DNA of 64,000 nucleotides. Origin: Cordilura impudica (taxonomy: Eukaryota; Arthropoda; Insecta; Diptera; Scathophagidae). Shown in pieces: positions 1-11,449 of the stretch. The DNA lies in contig CAVMKG010000196.1 in NCBI GenBank assembly GCA_963682025.1, positions 10,001 through 74,000 of the forward strand. The letters run 5' to 3'. Every line of letters starts with the position of its first letter. Positions within the stretch are counted from its first letter, which is position 1. A model generated the notes under the pieces. The model saw nothing but the letters and a program-made list of their open reading frames with translations, was not told where the DNA came from and made no database searches. Both the position numbers and the translations under genes were made by a program.

Positions 1-1075
1 CCTTAGAAACCAAAACTATAATATGTTAATGATATTTTGACAAAATTATACATACAATGTCAATTTGTTTTTTCTAAGTATTAAAGAAAATATGGGCGGG
101 ATTCAACGAGGAGTGAGACACGTTCGAATGTGTAAATTTTATTTATAGCAAATGTGGGTGGAATTCGATCAAAGGGTGTGGCATATAATCAATACAACCA
201 TACAAGCAATAATGTAAAAGTGCTTTATCTTGACCTGTCACACAATTTCAAACCATATTTGGAATGGTATTTTCTAATATCTGTCTTACACTTTGTGTCA
301 AGATTGGATAGGTGTGAACAACGGGTCGTGTCACCCCCCATCAGAAGCAAATATATCGAAATGTTATACCTCCGATTCTATATAATATATTGAAATAACA
401 ACTATTTTAAGACCGATTAAAATATTTGCTTAAGTGGTTTATACCGTATTACGTAATATTTTTATTTTGGCTGCTGATTTACATATTCGAACGAATCTTG
501 GAATTTTATTTTAAATGTCTATTCTAAACTCGACAACTCAGTTATTTTTTGACTGTGTCCGTTTCTTAATCAAAAAACTAAAACATTTTAACTTTACCAA
601 AATAAGAAAACTATGCAAAAAATAGAAGGATACTTAATAGGAACCCAATAAGTGTCAACAATTTTCTAGTTATAGTTGTCAATTAAACTTCAAATCAAAA
701 AGTACAGCATGAAATATAAAATATATACAGTGATATTTGGATATTCATATGTCCATTGTTAAGGTGCCACACAAAATAAAGCTGTTATCTATCAAGGATA
801 TTTTTGAAAAGTAAAAAAACCAACTTTTTATGTCTCTTACTTCTTCGAAAGATATCATATATAATTTTCTACTTATAATCAATAAACGGGCCTCTTTCAC
901 GCTCTCAAAAGTCATAAAAAATTGGTACAAATTTTAAATTCGAAATATTCAAAAATTTAGACCAAAATATATGTCAACACAAACATACTTACAATTACTC
1001 CAACTTAGTTTTTCATTATTTGGCTTTTATAAATTGCCCAACGAAATGGCAAACCAAATACAAAAATATAAAGCA
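1..1075. other. AT-rich sequence with no recognised gene
   Basis: I see no coding signal, tandem array or terminal repeat here. The short open frames are AT-rich, lack recognisable motifs and are not supported by any homology I can recall. Confidence 0.5.
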
Positions 1076-1532
1076 CTAGATGTAACCCGGCGTGCTTCGC
1101 TACACCCTCCCCCTCCCCAACCTCCCTTCCGAATTGTTACGAAAAGGCTCACGCAAGTCCCAAGGCTCTCACTAACACATTAATTCAGATATATCACATT
1201 TAATATTAAGTTTGTATAGGGGTACCATTTGTCGCATTTGTCCAATCCCGCCCATTTTTTTGTCTGACTACTCACGTTAATAATAGATGACCTAAGATAC
1301 ATTTTCAAAGCTCTCTCTATCATAGTACTTTATATATATGATATTAAAAATTTACTTTGAATGGGAGGTGCCACGCTCACTAAAAATATTTAAAAAAAAA
1401 ATACAGCCTGTAGCACTTCCGATATCCGCAGTAAGAATCAGTGAAAATTTCAGGAAGATCAGATAAGTCGTTACGGAGATTACCTCCTACAAACAAACAA
1501 ACACATTACCTCTTTATTATGCTAAGTATAGA
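1076..1532 (-). repeat. Complete unit of a dispersed repeat family (about 457 bp)
   Basis: Read on the minus strand it begins TCTATACTTAGCATAATAAA, has a GTTT microsatellite (tttgtttgtttgt) and then a GGGCGTGGCACC-type motif. It ends in a GC-rich stretch (GTAGCGAAGCACGCCGGGTT) followed by ACATCTAG. The same start recurs at 2742 for the next unit, so this is one repeat family present twice. Similar TATACTAATAT...CGAAGC-ended elements are common non-autonomous repeats in insects. No coding capacity is seen. Confidence 0.6.
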
Positions 1533-1714
1533 TCATTAATATAGATTCTTTTATTTTGATACTTACTGATATAAAATGTTTTTTGTTTGTTTTCGCGATT
1601 TTTGGGTTTGGCGATTTTTGATTTTGACAATATATTTTCCACAACAAATCACATTGATAACTAATGTACTTGTCAAAAGACTGTTGCTTTCGTAGTACAT
1701 CATATTTTTGATAT

Positions 1715-2742
1715 AGGAGGTGCCACGCCCACTTATCCCATCCCGCCCAATTTCTATTGGACTACTCACATTAATATCTGATGGACTCGTGCAAAATGTC
1801 GAGCCTTTTATATGATATTAGATATATGATATTAGATATCTACTTTGCATGGGCGGTGCTACGCCCACTGCTTCTATCACGCCCATTTTTTTGTTCGACT
1901 AATCACACAAAGAACCTATGGGCTCACGCAAAGCCACAAAGCTCTCTCTTTTACAGTACTCCAAATATATGACATTTAATAGTTACTTTGCATGGGGAGT
2001 TCCACGCCCATTGGTGTGAGCCCGCCAATTTTTTGTCTGACTACTCATACTAAGATCTAATGTGTCGTGCAAAGTGCCGAAGCTTCCCTCTTTTAGTACA
2101 CCAGTTATATGATATCATATATTTACTTTGTACGGGCGGTGCCACTCCCACTGCTCCGATCACGCCCATTTTTGTCTAACTAATCATATGAATAACTTAT
2201 GGGTTCACACAAAGTCCCAAGGCTCTCACTATAACAGTACTCCAGATATATGGCATTTCATATTTTATTTGTGTGGCAGGTACCACGCCTATTGGTCCGA
2301 TAGTGCCCATTTTTTGTCCGACTGCTCACATTAATAATAGGTGCCATCAGACAAATTTTAAAAGCTCTCTCTATCATAGTACTCGAGATATATAACATTG
2401 AATTATTACTTGTATGGGAGGTACCACGCCCACTTCTCCGATCTGGCCCATTTCCGGCGTGGCTACTAATATTAACAATAGGTGAGCTCACACAAATTTG
2501 CAAAGTTCTCCCTGTCATGGTACTCAATATATGTATATGATATTAATAATTTACTTTGTGTGAGAGGTGCCACGCCCACTAAAAATATTAAAAAAATTAT
2601 AGCCTATAGCACTTCCCATATCCGCAGTAAGACTCTGTGAAAATTTCAGGAAGATCATATGGCTAGTTACGGAGATTACCCCCTACAAACAAACAAACAA
2701 ACAAACAAACACACATTACCTCTTTATTATATTAGTATAGAC
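1715..2742 (-). repeat. Second copy of the same family with an internal 141-bp tandem array
   Basis: The motif ggtgccacgccca recurs with its central t at 1721, 1857, 2000, 2140, 2281, 2422 and 2568. Spacings are 136, 143, 140, 141, 141 and 146 bp. The array therefore holds six to seven diverged monomers of about 141 bp, each with the ctctctctatcatagtactc-type segment. The minus-strand start (TCTATACTAATATAATAAAG) lies at 2742, and the matching far end is not evident. Small open frames inside are by-products of the repeats. Confidence 0.7.
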
Positions 2743-2949
2743 AATAAAATTGTATCACAGTTTTGTTTATAACTAAGGATCAATAAAAACTCACTTAATA
2801 AACAACAACAAAATTTCCCAATCAGAAATTTCACAGTACACGGAAAATTATCGGTGAGTATAATTTTGTATTAATTACCTCATCAATAACTGTAATAGTA
2901 GGAGTTGGATATGGAGTAAACATTTAATTTTATTTATTTTTTTGCCATC

Positions 2950-3115
2950 CACACCAGTGTAAAGAGGGTATATATAAGTTTGTCATTCTATTTGTAGTAA
3001 TTAGAAAAAAAAATCTGAACCCCCTAAAAAAATATATATTCTTGATCCTTATAACAAGCTGAGTTGATATAGCGATGCCCGTCTATCCGCCTGCGTAAAT
3101 CTTGATCACGCCCTC
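2950..3115 (-). repeat. Fragment of the DINE/Helentron-like repeat, 3' end
   Basis: It carries the terminal hairpin remnant (ccacaccagtgtaaagaggg), then agtttgtcattctatttg, then gagttgatatagcgatgccc followed by a gtctatccgcctg tract. This is the diagnostic block of the family seen complete at 34,328-35,053. The copy is truncated after about 160 bp. Confidence 0.7.
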
Positions 3116-3603
3116 AGCAATTAAAATTAGTTTTTAGAGCCGCCGTAAAAGCAAGCAGCAGATTTCATCTAATATTTACTTGCCGAATTAACCATCTCAC
3201 GTAACCTTGAATTTTCTTATACTTGTATTCCGATAAAAAAAAAATGGTTATAAAACCAGAGAAAATTAAGTTATACTGAAATTAAAAATACTACAAACAA
3301 ATAAAATAAAATCTTGCTTTTTTCTGAAACTTTTAATGGTTCACCCAACTTAAAATTTTCATAGAAAAATATCCGTTTTTAATTGTAGTAGGGGTTAGCC
3401 GATTTCTTTTCTCGTTTACGTATAATCGAGCAATGAAAAGCCTGTTCTGAAGAGACAGAATTTTTTTTTTTTTTATTAAAGAGCTGTTTGTTGCCCAATG
3501 CTTACATTTAAGTGTCAAGCAACATGAATTGTTGTATGTTTTTATAAATTTTTTGCTTTAAAGTATATACATTATTATGGAAAACTAATAAAATTTGTTT
3601 CTA

Positions 3604-4170
3604 ACCCATAAAAACAAAGTTTTTATTAGAACTCTTTCTTTCCTTATTCATATGTGTTTTGAATCTCTCCGTGACTTTGCGTGACTATTTTAAAATTATT
3701 CTTTATTCTTTGGTCACAATAAGTCTATAGACAAAGTTTAAGATCGATAGGATGAGGGGAAGTTAGGTTTTAACCCCTCAGTGACTGTGAGTGACTATTC
3801 GTGACAGTGCGTGACTATGTCAAAGTTAATCTTTTTCACAGCAAGTATATCGACCAAGTTTCAGATCGATCGGAGAAGGGGAAATGGTTTTAAATGTGCG
3901 TGACCATGTCAAAGTTAATCTTTCTTTGCAGCGAATATATCGACCAAGTTTCAGATTGATTGGATGAGGGGAAATCCGTTTTAAATTTCTCCGTGACTGT
4001 GTGTGCGTGACTGTGCGTGACTACCCCAAAATGAATATATAGTCACAACAAGACAATTGACCAAGTTTCAGATCAATTGCATAAGGGGAAATGGGGTTGC
4101 CCCACGGCAGACAGACAGACAGAGAGTATGAGTTAAAAGAAAGAGTTTAAAAACAATGTGCTTCCGCAGA
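3604..4170 (+). repeat. Dispersed repeat with internal GTGACT minisatellite
   Basis: It starts taacccataaaaacaaag and then tattagaactctttctttcc. About four diverged units of roughly 95-110 bp follow, each with cgtgactgtgcgtgacta, then aagttaatctttctt, then accaagtttcagatcgat and an aggggaaat block. It closes with a cagaca microsatellite and gagagtatgagttaaaagaa. Other copies lie at 10,966-11,335, 13,545-13,985 and 60,205-60,445. Both outer ends recur between copies, so this is a mobile repeat rather than local slippage. No coding potential is seen. Confidence 0.65.
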
Positions 4171-4828
4171 AATGTATAAATCGCCAATATGAAAGAAAAA
4201 TAATAAACAAGTACCTTTTCTTCAAAAGTAGCTAGTTATTTATAAAAAAATTAATTAACCATTTATGTATTTTAATGCAAATTAATCAGATTTTTACAAT
4301 TTTATATGTTAGCAGTTTTTTTTAAGAACTCTAAATTTAATAATAGAAAAATTTCCATATTAAAAGTATTTTCATTTGAAAAAAAATGAAATTTTCCTAA
4401 TTTAAAATTTTGTGTATATATTTTAGGATATTTGTTGAATTTATAATTTGGCAGATCTTAATCTTTTTCTTATAAAATCACCACAAATCTAACGATACTC
4501 ATAAAAAGTTAATAAAAATTATTTCCCGTAGACTTGACAAAAATAATTAAATGAGTCTGATAACCCTTGATTTAAACCAAACAAACCATACATGGGACTA
4601 ATTAATTGAAGATTTCGTAACATATTAATTGATGACAACGCCAATGGTTTAAAAAAATGCAATAAAATATAGTTGCTGTTAATTATGCCTTAATTTAAAA
4701 CAGTTTATCGAAACGCGTTTTTCGAATATGCTTGGAAATTTCAAGCGTATTACAGAATTTAAGAAAAAATGTATCAGGAGTAGCCATGAATATTTTTTCC
4801 TAAAAACAAGCGGCTTAATATTTCTTTT

Positions 4829-5035
4829 TATACCCTCCACACCTCGGTGACAGAGGGTATATCTAGGTTTGTCATTCCATTTGTAACGCATCGAAAAATT
4901 AATTTCCGACCCCATAAAGAGTATATATTCCATATCCTTATAACAGCTCGAGTCGCAATAGCGATGCCCGTCTATCCGTCTGTCAGTCTGTCTGTTGAAA
5001 TCACGCCCATTCACAAAATAAACCATTTACCTAGA
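4829..5035 (-). repeat. DINE/Helentron-like repeat, 3' end adjoining the heptamer array
   Basis: The hairpin taccctccacacctcggtga...gagggtata at 4831-4860 is followed by the gtttgtcattccatttgtaa block and by cgcaatagcgatgcccgtct. The sequence runs straight into the AAAAATT array at about 5036. This suggests the array is the expanded internal minisatellite of this element; DINE-type elements are known to carry internal arrays. Confidence 0.7.
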
Positions 5036-6853
5036 TAAAAATTAAAAATTAAAAATTCAAAATTAAAAATTAAAAATTAAAAATTAAAAATTAAAAATTA
5101 AAAATTAAAAATTAAAAATTAAAAATTAAAAATTAAAAATTAAAAATTAAAAATTAAAAATTAAAAATTAAAAACTAAAAATTAAAAATTAAAAATTAAA
5201 TATTAAAAATTAAAAATTAAAAATTAAAAATTAAAAATTAAAAATTAAAAATTAAAAATTAAAAATTAAAAATTAAAAATTAAAAATTAAAAATTAAAAA
5301 TTAAAAATTAAAAATTAAAAATTAAAAATTAAAAATTAAAAATTAAAAATTAAAAATTAAAAATTAAAAATTAAAAATTAAAAATTAAAAATTAAAAATT
5401 AAAAATTAAAAATTAAAAATTAAAAATTAAAAATTAAAAATATAAAATTAAAAATTAAAAATTAAAAATTAAAAATTAAAAATTAAAAATTAAAAATTAA
5501 AAATTAAAAATTAAAAATTAAAAATTAAAAATTAAAAATTAAAAATTAAAAATTAAAAATTAAAAATTAAAAATTAAAAATTAAAAATTAAAAATTAAAA
5601 ATTAAAAATTAAAAATTAAAAATTAAAAATTAAAAATTAAAAATTAAAAATTAAAAATTAAAAATTAAAAATTAAAAATTAAAAATTAAAAATTAAAAAT
5701 TAAAAATTAAAAATTAAAAATTAAAAATTAAAAATTAAAAATTAAAAATTAAAAATTAAAAATTAAAAATTAAAAATTAAAAATTAAAAATTAAAAATTA
5801 AAAATTAAAAATTAAAAATTAAAAATTAAAAATTAAAAATTAAAAATTAAAAATTAAAAATTAAAAATTAAAAATTAAAAATTAAAAATTAAAAATTAAA
5901 AATTAAAAATTAAAAATTAAAAATTAAAAATTAAAAATTAAAAATTAAAAATTAAAAATTAAAAATTAAAAATTAAAAATTAAAAATTAAAAATTAAAAA
6001 TTAAAAATTAAAAATTAAAATTTAAAAATTAAAAATTAAAAATTAAAAATTAAAATTTAAAAATTAAAAATTGAAAATTAAAAATTAAAAATTAAAAATT
6101 AAAAATTAAAAATTAAAAATTAAAAATTAAAAATTAAAAATTAAAAATTAAAAATTAAAAATTAAAAATTAAAATTTAAAAATTAAAAATTAAAAATTAA
6201 AAATTAAAATTTAAAAATTAAAAATTGAAAATTAAAAATTAAAAATTAAAAATTAAAAATTAAAAATTAAAAATTAAAAATTAAAAATTAAAAATTAAAA
6301 ATTAAAAATTAAAAATTAAAAATTAAAAATTAAAAATTAAAAACAAAAATTAAAAATTAAAAATTAAAAATTAAAAATTAAAAATTAAAAATTAAAAATT
6401 AAAAATTAAAAATTAAAAATTAAAAATTAAAAATTAAAAATTAAAAATTAAAAATTAAAAATTAAAAATTAAAAATTAAAAATTAAAAATTAAAAATTAA
6501 AAATTAAAAATTAAAAATTAAAAATTAAAAATTAAAAATTAAAAATTAAAAATTAAAAATTAAAAATTAAAAATTAAAAATTAAAAATAAAAATTAAAAA
6601 TTAAAAATTAAAAATTAAAAATTAAAAATTAAAAATTAAAAATTAAAAATTAAAAATTAAAAATTAAAAATTAAAAATTAAAAATTAAAAATTAAAAATT
6701 AAAAATTAAAAATTAAAAATTAAAAATTAAAAATTAAAAATTAAAAATAAAAATTAAAAATTCAAAATTAAAAATTAAAAATTAAAAATTAAAAATTAAA
6801 AATTAAAAATTAAATAATAAAAATTAAAAATTTAAAATTAAAAATTAAAAATT
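5036..6853 (+). repeat. (AAAAATT)n heptamer array, about 1.8 kb
   Basis: This is an almost uninterrupted run of the 7-bp unit AAAAATT, about 259 copies. Rare variants include aaaactaaaa near 5170, tataaaatt near 5440, TTTAAAA units at 6021, 6056, 6175 and 6210, and TTGAAAA at 6073 and 6227. It is not a known insect telomere repeat (TTAGG). A shorter, more degenerate AATTTTT run lies beside another DINE-like end at 42,640-42,960, which supports origin from the element's internal minisatellite. Confidence 0.95.
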
Positions 6854-7979
6854 TTTCTTTTTTTCTTTTTATTAGATATCCTTAAATTAACACATTACTA
6901 GCTAATTCAGATGAAAAGATATTAGAATTAGCTTATTTTTAATATTAATTATTTTTAGTCAAGAATTTTTTTAATTACATAACTTCTATCGGTCTCAAAA
7001 CATTCTATAGGGATCAAACTTTGGGTATTATAACGCCGCACTGTGGCTCAAATTTTGATTTCATTGGCCAAAAGTCAAATTTTTTTTTGTCATCGATTTT
7101 TAAAATTTTTACTCCTTTTTGTAGCTTATATATCCAGATTAAGGTAGCCAAAAAATTAGGTTAAACTATTGATAATTGTGGGCGTGGCATGCTGTCAAAC
7201 TCAACTGTTTTTTTTAATTCAGCAAAAGGTGTTTTTTTTTTGTTTTTTATCAAAAATAAATGGTTACTACTCGCAAGCTATCATCGATATTGGCCTGCGG
7301 TCTTTTTTATAATGTTAGTAGGATTATAGTCTTTAGTTTTTGTAAGTAGTCACAGTTCTAACGTTTGATATTAGGGGCGTTATGAAATATTTATGAAACC
7401 ACTATATTTTTCTCAAATTTAAACTTTAGTGGAATAGAACTTCTAAAGGAAGTAAGGGAACAAGAAACGTATACCACCCTGAGAAAGGCGAATGTATCCT
7501 GTTTAACCCTATATATACTTTTGCACCCCCCACGAGCCCCCGGTAGAACACTTTTTTCATTTTAATGAAATTACTCTAAAAAAATTACTCTAAAAAAAAT
7601 TTTGTTTTTTTACTTTAGACTACGTAAAAGTAAAATAATTAAATAAAATACCTGCGAAAGGGTTTATTGGCTTTGTTTTGATCAGCAAAAAAATAAGTCA
7701 TAAAATGATCACAATAGGTTCTACAGTAAACAAATGATCTCTTTCTTAATTTACCTGTTGTCAAATTTAAGGGTCAACCAAAGTCATAAACAATTTTATA
7801 AGTTTGTCAATAATCGCGGCACTAAACCACTAAAGATAAAAAACCACCCCATATTGGCGAGAAACTAATTAGTTTTACCTGATATTGAAGTCTGGATAAC
7901 AAGTGCAGTTTTGTTCAATTTAAGTACTACCTGCTATGAAATTAAAGATCAATGTGTGAATAACATGTACCTAAAAATG

Positions 7980-7986
7980 TATAAAA
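7980..7986 (+). promoter_or_regulatory. Candidate TATA box of the Transib transposase gene
   Basis: TATAAAA lies 115 nt before the ATG at 8101. Initiator-like ACTCAATAA follows at about 8008-8016, roughly 28 nt downstream, a normal core-promoter distance. This is inferred from sequence alone. Confidence 0.4.
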
Positions 7987-8100
7987 TGACGGATTCTATA
8001 AGGGATTACTCAATAATAAGTTAATACTTCAAGTGTACGGACGTATATTCGCAAGTGATAAAAAGTGATAACAGACGCAAATAAAAATATTGAGAAAAAT

Positions 8101-10122
8101 ATGGAGAACTTTAGTTATAAAGAACTGGCCGAAGAGTATTTTCGAAACAAAAACCAGGAAGATGTTCTTAGTTACGTTAAAATAAAATTAAACTTAAATT
8201 CGTCTAGTACCGAAATACAAGAGCAATTATCTAATTTCGTCAAAGTACTAAAAAAACGATTGAAAGAAGTTAACTACTGTAAACAAAAGTTTTATAATAA
8301 AAGTGCAAACTGGTTAGAAGGCCAACTTAATGTTGGTGGAGAAACAGCAAAGCTAGATAAGGCTGGAAGACCACCCAAATCATTGGACAACTGCAGCGAT
8401 AGATCTAAGAGGCGGAAACTTAAAAATTTTAACGAGGAAATTGGTTCTACAAATATAAAAGAATCTTTTCTACATCAATTACGAGCACAAAACCAATTAA
8501 CAAAAGTGGATATCATTGAAAAAACTTGTAATGCTAGTCCAGTGAGAACAAAGCGAATTCTTAAAAGTATACCAACTCCGAGCGATGCAAAACAGTTCAC
8601 AAATGAGGAGGCATTAGCATTATTTCTGGATTTGAAATTAACAAAACACCAATATATTCAGCTCAGATTGCGTGCGATTGAAAAAGGCTCAAATATGTAT
8701 CCAGCATATCATCACATAACAGCTGCTAAAATAGACTGTTTGCCATCAAAGGACACTATTACAATCACACCAATTTCGGCAGAAGTACAACTACAATCTT
8801 TACTTGATCACACAGCCAAACGCTTGCTACAATCAATAACAGGAACTGAGTTAAAGAAATATGGAAACACAAAGTTAATTCTATTTTGTAAATGGGGATG
8901 TGATGGTTCTTCGGGACAAAAACAATACAAACAAGTTGTATGTGAAAATATTTCGGACTCAGATATGTTCATGGTATCATTTGTACCATTGCGATTGAAA
9001 AAGATTTTGGAAGATTCGGAGCCTTCGAGTAGTACAACGCAAACAATGGATATTTGGAAAAATGAGACACCATCTTCTACGAAATACTGCAGGCCAATCA
9101 AATTTGAATTCAAAAAAGAAAGTCATGATGCCATTAACAAAGAAGTTAGTGATATCAAGGCCCAAATAGCAACACTACAGCCATTACAATTACAGTTAGA
9201 TGGGCAGCAAATTGAAGTAAGCTACCAATTAGTGCTGACAATGATAGATGGAAAAGTAGGTCAGGCTTTGATTAACACGAAGGCTGCATCCAGCTGCATT
9301 ATATGCCAAGCAACATCAAGCCAATTAAACCAAGTCCCGACAAAATCATTCGATAATACCGATGCCTTCGAATTTGGATTATCACCACTACATGCAAGAA
9401 TACGACTTATGGAACACATACTAAAAATCAGTTATGATTTGGATTTCGGGCCTTCAGGATCAATAAGAAACAACGAAACCAACAAAGAGTTAAGAAGTTC
9501 AAAAAAGAAACATGTTCAAGATGAATATCGCAAATTTGGATTGATTATAGATCAGCCAAAACAAGGGTCAGGCAATACAAATGATGGCAATACCGCAAGA
9601 AGATTCTTTTCAGATCCAGAAACAGCATCTGAAATAACAGGAGTGGATTTAAACCTTATTTTCAGATTTAAAATAATCCTAGAAGTACTTGCGTGCAATG
9701 AAGAAATTGACTCTAGAAAATTTGGAGATTATGCTAAGGAAACTGCAAAAATATATACAACCAACTACCCATGGAGAAATATGTCTGCAACAGTCCACAA
9801 AATCCTTTATCATGGAGAAGATGTCATTAAATATCATTTGGTGCCACTTGGAGATCTATCAGAGGAGGCTCAGGAAAAAAGGAACAAGGATTACAGATTT
9901 TATAGACAGCACAATACTAGAAAAATGTCACGAAATTCCACAAATGAAGATCTATTTAATATATTATTGGCAACGTCAGATCCGTTCATCTCCAGTATTC
10001 GAAATCAATGGAAAGTGGAACATCGGGATTTAGATGAAGAAGCCAAAAAACTACTAAAGAACAGAAATAGCACAGAACAAAATATGGAATATTTGCAATC
10101 AATATTTGAGTCTAATGAATAA
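8101..10122 (+). CDS. Transib transposase (RAG1-like DDE), intact
   Basis: This encodes a 673-aa protein from the ATG at 8101; the upstream in-frame GTG is not a credible eukaryotic start. It should catalyse cut-and-paste movement of the surrounding Transib element in the nucleus. The N-terminal third is basic, with GRPPKSLDN and SKRRK stretches. The catalytic core carries the Transib signatures KWGCDGSSGQKQYKQ (D268), TMIDGKVGQAL (D383), SSCIICQAT, GNTNDGNTARRFF, YPWRNMSATVHK and LSEEAQEKRNKDYRF (E592 is the likely third catalytic residue). It ends with HNTRKMSRNSTNED and LLATSDPFISS. This matches the RAG1/Transib D-D-E order, and the length is usual for the family. No stop or frameshift is present. 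It is the only gene of its element; a diverged dead relative lies at 17,760-18,110. Confidence 0.95.
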   Translation: MENFSYKELAEEYFRNKNQEDVLSYVKIKLNLNSSSTEIQEQLSNFVKVLKKRLKEVNYCKQKFYNKSANWLEGQLNVGGETAKLDKAGRPPKSLDNCSDRSKRRKLKNFNEEIGSTNIKESFLHQLRAQNQLTKVDIIEKTCNASPVRTKRILKSIPTPSDAKQFTNEEALALFLDLKLTKHQYIQLRLRAIEKGSNMYPAYHHITAAKIDCLPSKDTITITPISAEVQLQSLLDHTAKRLLQSITGTELKKYGNTKLILFCKWGCDGSSGQKQYKQVVCENISDSDMFMVSFVPLRLKKILEDSEPSSSTTQTMDIWKNETPSSTKYCRPIKFEFKKESHDAINKEVSDIKAQIATLQPLQLQLDGQQIEVSYQLVLTMIDGKVGQALINTKAASSCIICQATSSQLNQVPTKSFDNTDAFEFGLSPLHARIRLMEHILKISYDLDFGPSGSIRNNETNKELRSSKKKHVQDEYRKFGLIIDQPKQGSGNTNDGNTARRFFSDPETASEITGVDLNLIFRFKIILEVLACNEEIDSRKFGDYAKETAKIYTTNYPWRNMSATVHKILYHGEDVIKYHLVPLGDLSEEAQEKRNKDYRFYRQHNTRKMSRNSTNEDLFNILLATSDPFISSIRNQWKVEHRDLDEEAKKLLKNRNSTEQNMEYLQSIFESNE

Positions 10123-10184
10123 TAATTATAATTGCCTTTCATTGTTATTTAAGTACGAAAAACATAGTATTAGTAAAAAATAAT

Positions 10185-10190
10185 AATAAA
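10185..10190 (+). terminator. Polyadenylation signal AATAAA of the Transib gene
   Basis: AATAAA lies 63 nt after the stop codon, inside the transposon and before its right terminal repeat. Further AATAAA copies lie near 10,642-10,657. Confidence 0.5.
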
Positions 10191-10965
10191 CAGAACCTAC
10201 CATTGTTACAAATGCTATTTAAATCTATTGCAGTTTTTATTCTTAAAAGGTTTCCCACATATGAATGCAATGTTTTAATAGATAAGAAAGATTCAAAAAA
10301 TAAGAACCCATATTTTCATATCAAAATTAAAAAAAAAATTAGAATCATTGCGCTAATGTTTAGCAGATTTATTTAGCTAGTGTAACAAATTAGGCAGCAA
10401 ACACTAATAAATTTTTCTGTAGTAATAATAATATTCCTTGAGTGTAAGCAAATTGCAAATTTGATAGCAAACATTTTTAATTTTTTAGTAATACTAGTTA
10501 AATTTCTAGTGAATTTTACTATTTTGTTGCGTGTAAAAATTTTTTTGAGTGTAAAAATTTTTTTGAGTGTAAGCATTAAAAAAATTTCATTATTACAAAA
10601 AATGTTTATAATAATTATTTAACTCCAAATATGACACTTTCTAATAAATAAAAATAAATAAAAAAAAACATATATCACGCTAAAAGTTAAAAAAAATCAA
10701 AAGTTAAACTTTGACCTAGAATTCCTTAAAAAGTACTCAATCAATTTAAATGAAATTCACACTGAGTCAAGATCAACTATCTATCTATCTATTAAAAAAA
10801 ACAGTACTAAAATATTTTGATCGGTTCAAAAGTTACAGAATTTTGGCCAATGAAAAATGATTTTCAGCCACTGTGCGCCGGTTGCGTTAAATAATGACTC
10901 TCATTAGTGTTCTGTGAAGTACTTAGGGAACTTGTAGGATTTCTACTCTAGTAATCAAATAGTAA

Positions 10966-11335
10966 TTAATTCTTTCAATTCTTTAACTCACACTCTCTCT
11001 CTGCCTGTCTGTCTGTCTGTCTGTCGTGGGCAACCCAATTCCCCCTTATCCAATTGATCTGAAACTTGGCCCATAGTCTTGTTGTAACTACAGATTAATT
11101 TTTGGGTAGTCACGCACAGTCACGCATAGTCACGCACAGTCACGGAGAAATTTAAAACGGATTTCCCCTCATCCAATCAATCTGAAACTTGGTCGATATA
11201 TTTGCTGCAAAGAAAGATTCGACATGGTCACGCACTCTGACGCATAGTCACGCACAGTCACGGAGTGAGTTAAAACCCATTTCCACTTTTACGTTCGTTC
11301 TGAAACTTTGTCCATATACATCAAGAAAAAAGTAC
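10966..11335 (-). repeat. GTGACT minisatellite repeat copy
   Basis: On the minus strand this repeats the unit of 3604-4170 (aagtttcagatcaattggat and cgtgactatgcgtgac). The gcaggcagagagagagtgtg end, including the GACA microsatellite, lies at 10,975-11,025. The opposite end is missing. Confidence 0.6.
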
Positions 11336-11449
11336 AAACAGAAAAAAAAACCTTGAACTTGAAATTTTTTTTCATAAGTCTATTCTACAACGTTGATTTT
11401 GGCGGGAATTTTTTTTAGCTCAGTCTCTTCATAAATTTGTTTTTTTTAT

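Larger units (their letters stand above)
7039..10875 (+). mobile_element. Complete Transib DNA transposon (3,837 bp)
   Basis: The left end reads CACTGTGGCTCAAATTTTGA. The right end, reverse-complemented, reads CACAGTGGCTGAAAATCATT. Both continue into TTTCATTGGCCAAAA, with about 30 of 38 positions matching. The 5 bp outside each end are CGCCG (7034-7038 and 10,876-10,880), a 5-bp GC-rich target duplication of the CGNCG type known for Transib. One intact transposase gene lies inside. Transib is the family related to RAG1, and the right terminus CACAGTG is the same heptamer as the V(D)J recombination signal. With perfect duplications and an open transposase frame, this copy looks young and possibly competent. 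Confidence 0.95.

Noticed and set aside
5036..6853. Telomere or centromere interpretation of the heptamer array
   Set aside because: The unit does not match TTAGG or other telomere repeats. The array sits beside a DINE-like end, so an expanded element-internal minisatellite is simpler.
8065..8100. Extending the Transib transposase upstream to the in-frame GTG
   Set aside because: A fly gene would start at ATG; the first ATG in frame is at 8101, and the extra residues match nothing in the family.
8808..9165. Minus-strand frames of 101 and 62 codons
   Set aside because: They are antisense shadows of the transposase coding sequence.
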